From assembly GCA_018399135.1 (NCBI GenBank), contig JAGYPB010000019.1:1-48073 (forward strand): a DNA stretch of 48,073 nucleotides, written 5' to 3'. Positions 1 through 7,076 of this stretch are shown piece after piece. Below the pieces are notes generated by a model, which worked only from the letters and a program-made list of their open reading frames with translations, did no database searches and was not told where the DNA came from. The position numbers and the translations under genes were made by a program. Each line of letters starts with the position of its first letter. Within the stretch, counting starts at the first letter, position 1. Source of the stretch: Deltaproteobacteria bacterium. GTDB lineage: Bacteria > Desulfobacterota > Desulfuromonadia > Desulfuromonadales > Geopsychrobacteraceae.

Positions 1-36
1 CTGCAACACTTTTGATCTTGCCGGGAAGTTCGACAG

Positions 37-456
37 TCAGCGGATGCTGTAGTCCGCTACCAGCCAGACACCATCCTGGTGGCGCAGCAAGATAACTTCA
101 GCGGCCTTGTTTTTGTATTGAGTGCGCGCTTCAAACTGCACGATCAGATAGTCGCCATCGGGAAACCGTGGATAGATACCGATGGAGCGTATGGCCCTCA
201 GTTTCCGCTGTTGAACCGGCCCCAACAATCTATGCGTCCGCTCAATGTCGTCTTTAAACTCCTGCTCCTCCTGCGCCAGTCGCAGCAACGGCGATGCCTG
301 ATTGTAGGCGACATTGCTATTGCCGCTGTCGATTACCTCAGCAAAGTGTTCTGCCGCAGCCACGGCATCCTGTGAAAGCGGATTGGCCAGCGCACCAGCA
401 GGTATCATCAGCAAGCTGAAAAGTCCCATTAGACAGAAGATAAATAATTTTTTCAT
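37..456 (-). CDS. Exported DUF4019-like protein
   Basis: A 139-residue protein of unknown function. The N-terminus is a signal peptide: MKKLF, a hydrophobic stretch to about residue 20, then a likely cleavage after ALA (AGALANP). The mature part, with repeated helices and a C-terminal pattern ending in a GVWLVADYSI-type strand, resembles the DUF4019 family of small periplasmic proteins. The start at 456 is chosen because it has a strong Shine-Dalgarno (GGAGGGG, seen as CCCCTCC at 459-465) and a signal peptide follows directly. A longer reading to 588 would overlap the upstream response regulator and add non-signal sequence. It lies 13 bases downstream of that regulator on the same strand, so the two are probably co-transcribed. 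The family assignment is by resemblance only. Confidence 0.75.
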   Translation of the reverse strand: MKKLFIFCLMGLFSLLMIPAGALANPLSQDAVAAAEHFAEVIDSGNSNVAYNQASPLLRLAQEEQEFKDDIERTHRLLGPVQQRKLRAIRSIGIYPRFPDGDYLIVQFEARTQYKNKAAEVILLRHQDGVWLVADYSIR

Positions 457-469
457 GGCCCCTCCGTTG

Positions 470-877
470 TTATGTCGACTGACTTCCGGATGATGACTCG
501 CCATCCAGCCATTGATAAATCTTGTCAATGGAGGTCGGTTTCTGAAATATTTTGCAGCCAAGATGTTGCGCCTTTTCATAGTCCTCACTAGACCAGTTTC
601 CGGAAATAATCGCTTTGGGACGGTTTGCCAGTTTGCAGCCGCGATCAGTAATCCACTGAATTAACTCAAGCCCAGTCATTTCGGGCATCTGGTTGTCGGT
701 GATCAATGCATCGGCGCAGGCGTTGTTGCCGCAGTTTTCGCAGCGGTTTTTATCAGCAACATAGCTGGTTGGATTGGCAAAAGTGGTGACCTCGAATTCT
801 TTTTCCGTCAATATCTCTGTCATCAGATCGCGATAAAAGGGGTTGTCCTCGAACAACAATGCAACTTTTGGCGACAT
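470..877 (-). CDS. Single-domain response regulator with a Cys cluster
   Basis: A 135-residue stand-alone receiver domain with no output domain. Seen: the acidic pair in LLFEDNP, the phosphoacceptor Asp in ALITDNQMP, and the conserved Lys in IFQKPTS. These suggest it can be phosphorylated by an unlinked histidine kinase. Unusually, the segment before the phosphoacceptor strand carries three cysteines in the pattern C-x2-C-x4-C (RCENCGNNAC, about residues 51-60). That could bind metal or act as a thiol switch (inference). The start at 877 is preceded by ACAGGAGCC, a good ribosome binding site; an earlier in-frame start at 916 is not. It is divergent from pilT, with a 199-base shared upstream region, and is followed by the exported DUF4019-like gene. 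Confidence 0.85.
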   Translation of the reverse strand: MSPKVALLFEDNPFYRDLMTEILTEKEFEVTTFANPTSYVADKNRCENCGNNACADALITDNQMPEMTGLELIQWITDRGCKLANRPKAIISGNWSSEDYEKAQHLGCKIFQKPTSIDKIYQWLDGESSSGSQST

Positions 878-1076
878 AACAGGCTCCTGTGATGACAGCA
901 GAACAATATATGGCACCTATTCTAACGATGATTTCTGAAAAATTTCTGACTGGAAGGGTTTTGAAGCGATTTTTATGCAATAAAAATAAAAATTGTGTAT
1001 GGCAAGCTGTTATTTGTTGTTGATTTCCTGATAGGATCCGTTCTTGACGTTAAGTTTGAATAATAGAGGTACAGCT

Positions 1077-2147
1077 ATGGCAAAAATCGAAAAGCTGTTT
1101 CAGATACTGCAACAGCAAGGCGGTTCCGACTTGCACATGTCGCCCGGTAATCCTCCGTTGATCCGTGTGTCGGGGCAATTACGCCCGGCGATCAATCAAA
1201 TCCTTAACGGTGATCAGAACCGTGCGCTGCTCTACGAAATCATGAGTGACGCTCAGCGTCAGATCTTTGAGGAGCGTCATGACCTTGATTTTGCCTATGA
1301 AGCCGCTTCGATCAAGGCGCGCTTTCGCGCCAATATTTTTATGGGACGACTTGGGGTCAGTGCTGTCTTCCGGATTATTCCGGCGGAGATTCTGACAGTA
1401 GAACAATTGGGATTGCCCCAGGGTGTGCTCGATTTCTGTGATTTCAAAAAAGGGCTGGTGCTGGTGACCGGGCCGACCGGTAGCGGTAAGTCAACCACCC
1501 TGGCAGCGATGATCGATCATATCAATCGTCATCGCAATGAACATATTCTCACGGTTGAGGATCCTATCGAATTTGTCCACCACGGCCAGAGAAGTCTCAT
1601 CAATCAGCGTGAAGTGGGAGTTCATACCAACAGTTTTGCTACAGCACTGAAGGCGGCCCTGCGAGAAGATCCGGATATTATTCTGGTCGGTGAGATGCGT
1701 GATCTTGAGACCATCGAACTGGCGGTGACGGCAGCGGAGACTGGTCATTTAGTGTTTGGTACTCTGCATACCAGTAGTGCGGCGAAAACCGTCGATCGTC
1801 TGGTTAATGTTTTCCCCACCACCCAGCAGGAACAGATCCGCACCATGCTGGCGGAGTCATTGCGTGGTGTGGTCGCTCAGCAACTGCTCCGCACTCTGGA
1901 TGGTAAACGCTGTGCAGCACTGGAGATACTTAAGGTCAATGCGGCGGCAGCCAACCTGATCCGTGAGGGGAAAACCTTCCAGATTCCCTCGATTATCCAG
2001 ACCGGCAGCAAGGATGGTATGCAGTTGATGGATCAGGCATTGCTGAAACTGGTCAGCGCCAAGAGGGTTTCGGTGGAGGAAGCCGCGCGCTTTGCAACTA
2101 ACAAGGGGCAGTTTACGGCACAGAATTCCGTGGCAGGAGGTCTATAG
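1077..2147 (+). CDS. pilT: Type IV pilus retraction ATPase PilT
   Basis: A 356-residue hexameric secretion ATPase that powers pilus retraction and twitching at the cytoplasmic face of the type IV pilus machine. Seen: the N-terminal PilT signature (GGSDLHMSPGNPP), Walker A GPTGSGKST, the Asp box ILTVEDPIEF, Walker B DPDIILVGEMRD, and the His box TGHLVFGTLHTSSA. The length is normal for PilT. The start at 1077 follows TAGAGGT with suitable spacing; the upstream in-frame start at 1044 has no ribosome binding site. Its stop codon overlaps the GTG of the next gene by one base, so the two are translationally coupled. No other pilus genes are nearby. PilT and PilU are hard to separate by eye; the short C-terminus fits PilT better. 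Confidence 0.9.
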   Translation: MAKIEKLFQILQQQGGSDLHMSPGNPPLIRVSGQLRPAINQILNGDQNRALLYEIMSDAQRQIFEERHDLDFAYEAASIKARFRANIFMGRLGVSAVFRIIPAEILTVEQLGLPQGVLDFCDFKKGLVLVTGPTGSGKSTTLAAMIDHINRHRNEHILTVEDPIEFVHHGQRSLINQREVGVHTNSFATALKAALREDPDIILVGEMRDLETIELAVTAAETGHLVFGTLHTSSAAKTVDRLVNVFPTTQQEQIRTMLAESLRGVVAQQLLRTLDGKRCAALEILKVNAAAANLIREGKTFQIPSIIQTGSKDGMQLMDQALLKLVSAKRVSVEEAARFATNKGQFTAQNSVAGGL

Positions 2148-2596
2148 TGGACGATCAGCGGCTTATTGTTGAAACCTGTCAGGTGGATCTAGTGATGGTC
2201 AACGGGCTACGCATCAGTGGCGAAACCTTCCTGCAACTACAGGGGATCTATTTGACCGGACCGCAGCGGGTCGGTGAGTTGCTTAATGGCGACGAAACGA
2301 TTTTGCCGGTTCGTAGTGGCAGTCAGGTGCAGCTGATAAACCTGGAGCAGACCGTTTCAGTGTCACTCTCTGCCGAGCAGGAGTTTGATCCACTATTGAC
2401 TCTCGGCGAGGAACACAGGGTGTGGGTAGAACCGGTTGCAGGCGATGCTATTGAAGCGAGGATTTTCGTTAATCTGCCGGGGGATAAAAGCCGGGTTAAA
2501 GATTTTCTCAATCAAAAGTTACGTTTTCTGCCATTTTTAGACAATGATCGGGTTATCTATGTTGCACGTAAAAAAATATTGCGTGTGACTGACTGA
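2147..2596 (+). CDS. Conserved hypothetical protein coupled to pilT
   Basis: A 149-residue soluble protein I do not recognise with certainty. It begins at GTG 2147, whose G is the last base of the pilT stop codon. A perfect GGAGG at 2136-2140 fixes this start. The N-terminal half is beta-rich (a small barrel-like pattern, LVMVNGLRISGETFL then GSQVQLINLEQTVSVSL), followed by a VWVEPVAG segment and a basic C-terminus (VARKKILRVTD). No signal peptide, membrane segment or catalytic motif is visible. Coupling to pilT suggests a role in pilus function or signalling, but that is inference only. Confidence 0.7.
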   Translation: MDDQRLIVETCQVDLVMVNGLRISGETFLQLQGIYLTGPQRVGELLNGDETILPVRSGSQVQLINLEQTVSVSLSAEQEFDPLLTLGEEHRVWVEPVAGDAIEARIFVNLPGDKSRVKDFLNQKLRFLPFLDNDRVIYVARKKILRVTD

Positions 2597-2601
2597 ATTT
2601 G

Positions 2602-2658
2602 TATCTGTACAGCATAGGGTCCGAAGACCCTGCGTCGTGGGCGGCAGCTGAATAGTTA
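2602..2658. repeat. Dispersed palindromic element, copy 1 (57 bp)
   Basis: The element starts TATCTGTACAGC (2602-2613) and ends GCTGAATAGTTA (2647-2658); the two ends are imperfect inverted repeats of each other. Inside is a perfect 6-bp stem, AGGGTC/GACCCT, with a CGAA loop (2616-2631). It has the same length as copy 3 at 19978-20034. It may also act as a terminator for the pilT pair, since a run of six T follows at 2665-2670. Confidence 0.7.
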
Positions 2659-2670
2659 CCTGAATTTTTT

Positions 2671-2714
2671 ACATTGCCGGATCTTCTGTCACGAACAAAT
2701 ACTCACGGCAATGT
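2671..2714. repeat. Inverted repeat in the leader of the TauE/SafE gene
   Basis: Perfect 9-bp arms ACATTGCCG (2671-2679) and CGGCAATGT (2706-2714) are separated by 26 bases. The repeat lies between the dispersed element and the ribosome binding site of the permease gene at 2751. It could be an operator or a leader hairpin; which one cannot be told from sequence. Confidence 0.4.
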
Positions 2715-2750
2715 CAGCAACAAAACATCCAATAGATTAAAGGCAAACAT

Positions 2751-3545
2751 ATGATGTTCTGGTTGATTTACGCGCTGACCGGCGCTGTGGTTGGGGTGCT
2801 GGCAGGGCTGCTGGGTATTGGTGGCGGGATTGTGATTGTGCCGTTGCTCACATTCACTTTTGTGGCCCAACAGTTCCCGGATACCTATATTCTTCATCTG
2901 GCCCTGGGAACCTCCCTGGCGACTATTATTGTCACTTCTATTTCCAGCTTTCGTGCCCATCATGCCCGCGGCTCTGTCAACTGGTTGGCAGTCAAGGGGT
3001 TGGCTCCAGGTATTCTACTGGGAACCTTTATGGGAACCTGGGTGGCGGCGCAACTCAGTAGTAAGTTTTTAAGCGTTTTTTTTGCTTGTTTTATCTATTA
3101 TGTAGCCGTTCAGATGCTGCTGAACATCGTTCCAAGCCCCTCACGGGGTTTGCCGGGAAAAGCCGGGATGTTTGGTGTTGGTGGCGTCATCGGCGGAATT
3201 TCCAGTCTGGTGGGTATCGGTGGTGGGACCATGACGGTGCCATTTATGGGTTGGTGTAACCAACCCATTCATACTGCAGTGGGCACTTCGGCGGCGGTCG
3301 GCTTGCCCATTGCCGTTGCCGGCACCATGGGATATTTGCTTAATGGTTTTTTTGTTAGCGGTTTGCCGGCGGGCAGTCTGGGTTTTATCTATTTGCCGGC
3401 ACTTCTTGGTGTTGCCGTTGTGAGTTATTTTACTGCGCCTTTCGGGGTCCGGCTTGCCCATGCTTTGCCCGTCGCCCGTCTGAAAAAAATCTTTGCCATT
3501 TTCCTCTTGCTGATGGGGACACGGATGCTCCTGAGTTTTTTTTAA
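2751..3545 (+). CDS. TauE/SafE family membrane permease
   Basis: A 264-residue integral membrane protein of the TauE/SafE family, whose members export sulfite, sulfoacetate or related organosulfur anions. Seen: about eight hydrophobic segments and two internally repeated glycine-rich motifs, GLLGIGGGIVIVPLL near residue 23 and SLVGIGGGTMTVPFM near residue 149. This is the inverted duplication typical of the family. The start at 2751 follows AAAGG at a good distance; the ATG at 2754 is equally possible. It is separated from the upstream pilT pair by a repeat element and an inverted repeat. The substrate is unknown. Confidence 0.88.
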   Translation: MMFWLIYALTGAVVGVLAGLLGIGGGIVIVPLLTFTFVAQQFPDTYILHLALGTSLATIIVTSISSFRAHHARGSVNWLAVKGLAPGILLGTFMGTWVAAQLSSKFLSVFFACFIYYVAVQMLLNIVPSPSRGLPGKAGMFGVGGVIGGISSLVGIGGGTMTVPFMGWCNQPIHTAVGTSAAVGLPIAVAGTMGYLLNGFFVSGLPAGSLGFIYLPALLGVAVVSYFTAPFGVRLAHALPVARLKKIFAIFLLLMGTRMLLSFF

Positions 3546-3566
3546 CAGAGCTTAATAGTCGTTCAA

Positions 3567-3603
3567 CCTGTTCAACATAAAGGCATGGGCCTTGTTGAGC
3601 AGG
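3567..3603 (+). terminator. Hairpin between the permease and ZIP genes
   Basis: Arms CCTGTTCAACA (3567-3577) and TGTTGAGCAGG (3593-3603) pair over 11 positions with one G-T pair. The inner AAGGC/GGCCTT extends the stem. A weak T-rich tract (TCTTATTT) follows. It is probably a terminator for the permease gene or an attenuator in the zupT leader, as it sits 27 bases before the ZIP start codon. Confidence 0.5.
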
Positions 3604-3629
3604 TCTTATTTGCTTAAAAGGATTAGTTG

Positions 3630-4490
3630 ATGGAAAATTTCTGGTTTGCGTTTGGTTTGACGGTTTTTGCCGGTCTGGCCACCGGCGTCGGTAGCCTGAT
3701 TGCATTTTTTGCCAAACGTACCGATTTTCGCTTCCTTTCTATCGCCACCGGTTTTTCGGCCGGGGTCATGCTCTATGTGGCCTTTGTTGAGATTTTCGTT
3801 AAAGGAGCAGACGTCCTTACCGAGGCCTACGGCGATTATTGGGGGCACTGGATCAATACGGGTGGATTTTTCGCCGGCATGCTGATGATCGGTTTGATCG
3901 ATGCCCTGATTCCGGCGGCTGGAAACCCTCACGAAGTTCACACCGAGGACGAAACCCGCGCTGTCAGAAAAGAGGCCGATCCTACCGCTTTTATCCGCGA
4001 ACATGGGTTGGAGAACAAAAAACTATTGCGAATGGGGCTGTTTACCGCCCTGGCCATTACCATTCACAACTTTCCTGAAGGGATTGCGACTTTTCTCGCT
4101 GCTCTTGAGGATCCTGCTCTGGGTGTTGCCATCGCGATTGCTGTTGCGTTGCATAATATTCCGGAAGGTATCAGCGTCTCGGTACCCATCTATTATGCGA
4201 CCGGCAGCCGCCTTAAAGCCTTCTGGTATTCGGTTCTCAGTGGTCTGGCCGAGCCGCTGGGGGCGATTATTGCCTACTTCGGTATTGTGATGTTTTTGGG
4301 TGGCAGTGATGGTGCTGTGCCACCGGAAGTGATGGGCTTCCTCTTCAGTGGCGTTGCCGGCACGATGGTGTATATCAGCCTTGACGAACTGCTGCCTGCC
4401 AGCAGGGCTTATGGCAAAGGGCATGACAGTCTGATCGGGCTGGTCGCCGGTATGGTGGTGATGGCGTTGAGTTTATTGTTGATGATGTAA
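3630..4490 (+). CDS. zupT: ZIP family metal transporter (ZupT-like)
   Basis: A 286-residue ZIP family transporter that imports Zn2+ and other divalent metals across the inner membrane. Seen: eight hydrophobic segments, the histidine/acidic variable loop after TM3 ([10 protein letters not shown]), the metal-site helices [14 protein letters not shown] (TM4) and [15 protein letters not shown] (TM5), and [10 protein letters not shown]. The H-N-x-P-E-G pairs are the binuclear metal site of the ZupT/GufA group. The start at 3630 (ATG) has AAAGGA eight bases upstream; a TTG at 3627 is in frame but less likely. The preceding hairpin suggests separate or attenuated expression. The next gene begins close to the stop codon. 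Confidence 0.9.
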   Translation: MENFWFAFGLTVFAGLATGVGSLIAFFAKRTDFRFLSIATGFSAGVMLYVAFVEIFVKGADVLTEAYGDYWGHWINTGGFFAGMLMIGLIDALIPAAGNPHEVHTEDETRAVRKEADPTAFIREHGLENKKLLRMGLFTALAITIHNFPEGIATFLAALEDPALGVAIAIAVALHNIPEGISVSVPIYYATGSRLKAFWYSVLSGLAEPLGAIIAYFGIVMFLGGSDGAVPPEVMGFLFSGVAGTMVYISLDELLPASRAYGKGHDSLIGLVAGMVVMALSLLLMM

Positions 4491-4519
4491 ATTTGTCGTT
4501 TGGTGGGTACCTGCAGGCA

Positions 4520-5623
4520 ATGCTTAAAAAAACCGAACGAAGGCACTTAGAGAAGGCAGCCGCTGGCCATGAGTGGCCAATGTGGTGTCTTGTCGTGTTT
4601 TTTTGTTTGGTTCTGGCCGGCTGTGCGGAAATCAACTATTACCGCCAGGCGGCTTTAGGTCAATGGCAGCTGCTGGCTCAACGTCGTGATATTCAGGAGC
4701 TGGTCGGCGCTGAGCAGACCCCTGCTGATTTGAAACAACGTCTGGAACTGGTACAGTCGATCCGTGATTTTGCCAGTGCTGAGCTGCTGTTGCCTGATAA
4801 TAACAGTTACCGTACCTATGCTGACCTCGGGCGTGCTTACGCTGTCTGGAATGTTGTTGCCGCCCCACCTCTGTCAGTTGACCCGCTTACCTGGTGCTTC
4901 CCGGTGGCGGGTTGCGTACCTTATCGGGGCTATTTTGATGAGGGCAGGGCACAGCACTTTGCCCGACGCCTGGAGGAACAGGGGCTCGATGTTCATGCCT
5001 ATGGCGTTCCTGCTTACTCCACGTTGAACTGGTTTGATGACCCGGTACTCAATACCTTTATTTATTACCCGGAAGCACATCTGGCCGGGTTGATTTTTCA
5101 TGAGTTGGCTCATCAGCAGCTGTACATCAAAGACGATGGTACCTTTAACGAATCGTTTGCCCGGACGGTGGAATTAGTTGGTGTTGAACGCTGGCTGACA
5201 CTTCGTCAGCAGCAGGGCGAGATGAGCGCTTATCGGCAGTATCGGTCGCGTCAGCAGGAATTTATCGATCTTGTGCTACTGACTCGTCAGGAGCTTGAAA
5301 CACTGTATCTCAGCGATATTGCAGAGTCCTCCCAACGTGCAACCAAGGAACAGCTGGTAAAGGAATTTCGCCGTCGTTATGTCGCTTTAAAGCAACAATG
5401 GGGTGGAGATGAGCGTTTTGATGGTTGGGTCAATCGCCCCCTGAACAACTCTCACTTTGCAGCAGTGGCAACCTATCACACTTACGTGCCGGCATTTTTT
5501 TCTCTGCTCGATCGCCATGCCGGCGATTTGCGTCCATTTTATCAGGCTGCAGCAGAGCTTGCTGACATGTCACCAGCCCGGCGTAACGCTGCGCTGCAGG
5601 AGTTAAATCCTGCAGCGCAGTGA
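4520..5623 (+). CDS. Lipoprotein aminopeptidase (PF10023-like)
   Basis: About 367 residues; a putative zinc aminopeptidase of the 'predicted aminopeptidase' family (PF10023). Seen: a hydrophobic segment ending in the lipobox LAGC, so the mature protein is probably an outer- or inner-membrane lipoprotein. The zinc site is HELAHQQLYIKDDGTFNESFA, an HExxH with a downstream Glu ligand. The C-terminal half is helical and rich in Gln and Arg. The start is uncertain: ATG 4520 gives a long, charged n-region before the hydrophobic core, ATG 4580 gives almost no n-region, and TTG 4493 is also in frame. It follows zupT closely, so the two may share a transcript. The 3' end of the gene contains a 13-bp perfect hairpin. 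Confidence 0.83.
   Translation: MLKKTERRHLEKAAAGHEWPMWCLVVFFCLVLAGCAEINYYRQAALGQWQLLAQRRDIQELVGAEQTPADLKQRLELVQSIRDFASAELLLPDNNSYRTYADLGRAYAVWNVVAAPPLSVDPLTWCFPVAGCVPYRGYFDEGRAQHFARRLEEQGLDVHAYGVPAYSTLNWFDDPVLNTFIYYPEAHLAGLIFHELAHQQLYIKDDGTFNESFARTVELVGVERWLTLRQQQGEMSAYRQYRSRQQEFIDLVLLTRQELETLYLSDIAESSQRATKEQLVKEFRRRYVALKQQWGGDERFDGWVNRPLNNSHFAAVATYHTYVPAFFSLLDRHAGDLRPFYQAAAELADMSPARRNAALQELNPAAQ
5589..5620 (+). terminator. 13-bp perfect hairpin inside the 3' end of the aminopeptidase gene
   Basis: Arms CTGCGCTGCAGGA (5589-5601) and TCCTGCAGCGCAG (5608-5620) are perfect complements with a six-base loop. The second arm ends one base before the TGA at 5621. There is no T run, so it would be a non-canonical terminator or an mRNA 3'-end stabiliser. 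Confidence 0.45.
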
Positions 5624-5716
5624 GGAAACAATCCATATCCTCATCCCATCAACAGATCGATGTCAAAAATCCAACGAGATTTAAACATTAAGTTGACTCT
5701 GCTTGAGTTTTTCAAA

Positions 5717-5740
5717 AATGTGTCTAAATATTGACACATT
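5717..5740. promoter_or_regulatory. Palindromic operator-like site
   Basis: Perfect 8-bp arms AATGTGTC (5717-5724) and GACACATT (5733-5740) are spaced by eight A/T bases. The right arm overlaps the -35 box TTGACA (5731-5736). This is the arrangement expected for a repressor that blocks RNA polymerase. The binding protein is unknown. Confidence 0.55.
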
Positions 5741-5759
5741 ATCAATAAATCATTATATT
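5731..5759 (+). promoter_or_regulatory. Sigma70-type promoter upstream of the sigma54 activator
   Basis: A consensus -35 TTGACA (5731-5736) is followed by a 17-base spacer and a -10 TATATT (5754-5759). Transcription would run into the gene at 6009 through a leader of about 240 bases that contains dispersed element copy 2. Apart from these sites, nothing else is recognised in the 385-base gap 5624-6008. Confidence 0.65.
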
Positions 5760-5815
5760 AAATTACTTATGGGGGTTGGTTAACCGGCCAGATGCGACTA
5801 ATGATTGTTCCGTTG

Positions 5816-5945
5816 TGTCTGTTCAGCACCGGGTTGGGGTTCTGTAACAAGGGTGTCTGCCGTCATGAGCGGTGAAGGTCAAGCAACCCTGGCTGGCGCA
5901 AAGCGTCGATTCCCAACCCGGTTCCAGGACGAAGCTGAATAGTTA
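5816..5945. repeat. Dispersed palindromic element, copy 2 (expanded)
   Basis: The left end is TGTCTGTTCAGC (5816-5827) and the right end is GCTGAATAGTTA (5934-5945). Inside are perfect 10-bp arms CCGGGTTGGG (5829-5838) and CCCAACCCGG (5912-5921) enclosing 73 bases. This copy is more than twice as long as copies 1 and 3. It lies in the transcribed leader of the sigma54 activator, so it could fold into a large hairpin there. Confidence 0.65.
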
Positions 5946-6008
5946 CGTTGTGTTACGGGTTGGTATAGTCGCTAACAGTATCATGTTGAATGATGTTGTA
6001 ACCACAGA

Positions 6009-7076
6009 ATGGGATACCAGGACATGGCAATAAATGAAGATTTTGGCGGAATGTTCGGCAGTTCGCCACAGATGCGTGAATTGTTCGATCTGATTGCCTG
6101 TGTTGCTGAAGAAGGCAGTAGTACGGTTCTCATTCAGGGGGAGAGCGGCACCGGAAAAGAACTGATTGCGCGCGCTGTTCATGATAACAGCCCGCGTAAG
6201 ACCGGGCACTTTGTGCCGGTAAATTGCGCTGCTATCCCCGATGAATTACTGGAAAGTGAACTGTTCGGGTATGTCAAAGGGGCTTTTACCGGTGCTATGC
6301 AGTCGAAAATCGGTCGAATCCAGCATGCTGATGGGGGCACTTTGTTCCTCGACGAGATCGGCGACATGAAATCGACTCTGCAGGCCAAATTGCTGCGCGT
6401 GTTGCAGGAGCGCGAAGTGGAACAGGTCGGAGGGGTGCGACCGACCAAGGTCGATGTGCGGGTGATTGCTGCCACCCATCAGAATCTCGACAATCTGGTC
6501 GCGTCGGGACGTTTCCGCGAGGATCTGTACTATCGCCTCGCTGTTATTCCGATTATCGCCCCTCCTTTGCGCGAGCGTAGAACCGATATTTCTTTGTTGA
6601 TCGAGCGTTTTATTGAGCGTTTTACCCGGCGTAAAAGTGATCGACGCACTTCCTTTGATCCGCAAGCGCTGCAAAGTCTGATGGTTTTCGATTGGCCCGG
6701 CAATGTGCGCGAACTTGAAAATCTGGTTCAGCGTCTGGTGATACTGCATCGTGGCAGGCGGATTACGTTGAAAGAGTTGCCGGAAAAATACCGCTGTGAC
6801 GATGCCGCTGCAGTGATTGAGCGTCTCTCGGTCGCGTCTTCAACAGATGAAACGGGAATATCTTCTGGTGCTGATCATCCCATGGCGAGCCCAGCGGATA
6901 TTCACTGGGGTGACGATGGTGTGGATTTTAATGCGCTGATCAGTGATTTTGAGGATCGACTGATACTCGAGGCGATCTCCCGCAGTGGAGGTAATAAAAA
7001 GGAGGCGGCGCGCTTGTTAAACCTTAAACGAACCACCCTGATCGAAAAAATCAAGAAGAAGAATCTACCAGTCTAG
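6009..7076 (+). CDS. Sigma54-dependent transcriptional activator without sensor domain
   Basis: A 355-residue bacterial enhancer-binding protein that remodels sigma54-RNA polymerase. Seen: the AAA+ domain begins almost at the N-terminus ([13 protein letters not shown]), with Walker A GESGTGKE, the intact sigma54-contact loop [10 protein letters not shown], Walker [12 protein letters not shown], the Arg-finger region [10 protein letters not shown], and sensor [14 protein letters not shown] Fis-type helix-turn-helix ([22 protein letters not shown]) ends the protein. There is no receiver, GAF or PAS domain, as in PspF, so activity must be set by expression level or by a partner. The start at 6009 has no clear ribosome binding site; 6024 is an alternative. 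It converges on the chemotaxis operon, and the two stop codons overlap in the shared CTAG at 7073-7076. Confidence 0.9.
   Translation: MGYQDMAINEDFGGMFGSSPQMRELFDLIACVAEEGSSTVLIQGESGTGKELIARAVHDNSPRKTGHFVPVNCAAIPDELLESELFGYVKGAFTGAMQSKIGRIQHADGGTLFLDEIGDMKSTLQAKLLRVLQEREVEQVGGVRPTKVDVRVIAATHQNLDNLVASGRFREDLYYRLAVIPIIAPPLRERRTDISLLIERFIERFTRRKSDRRTSFDPQALQSLMVFDWPGNVRELENLVQRLVILHRGRRITLKELPEKYRCDDAAAVIERLSVASSTDETGISSGADHPMASPADIHWGDDGVDFNALISDFEDRLILEAISRSGGNKKEAARLLNLKRTTLIEKIKKKNLPV

Noticed and set aside
878..1076. Sigma54 promoter between the Cys receiver gene and pilT (TGGCACCTATT on the plus strand; TGGCAAGCTG)
   Set aside because: Neither has GC at the required 10-base distance after GG.
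5816..5945. Possible cyclic di-GMP (GEMM) riboswitch in the leader of the sigma54 activator, because of a GCGCAAAGC motif
   Set aside because: The rest of the GEMM consensus is missing, and the borders are those of the dispersed element found at other sites.
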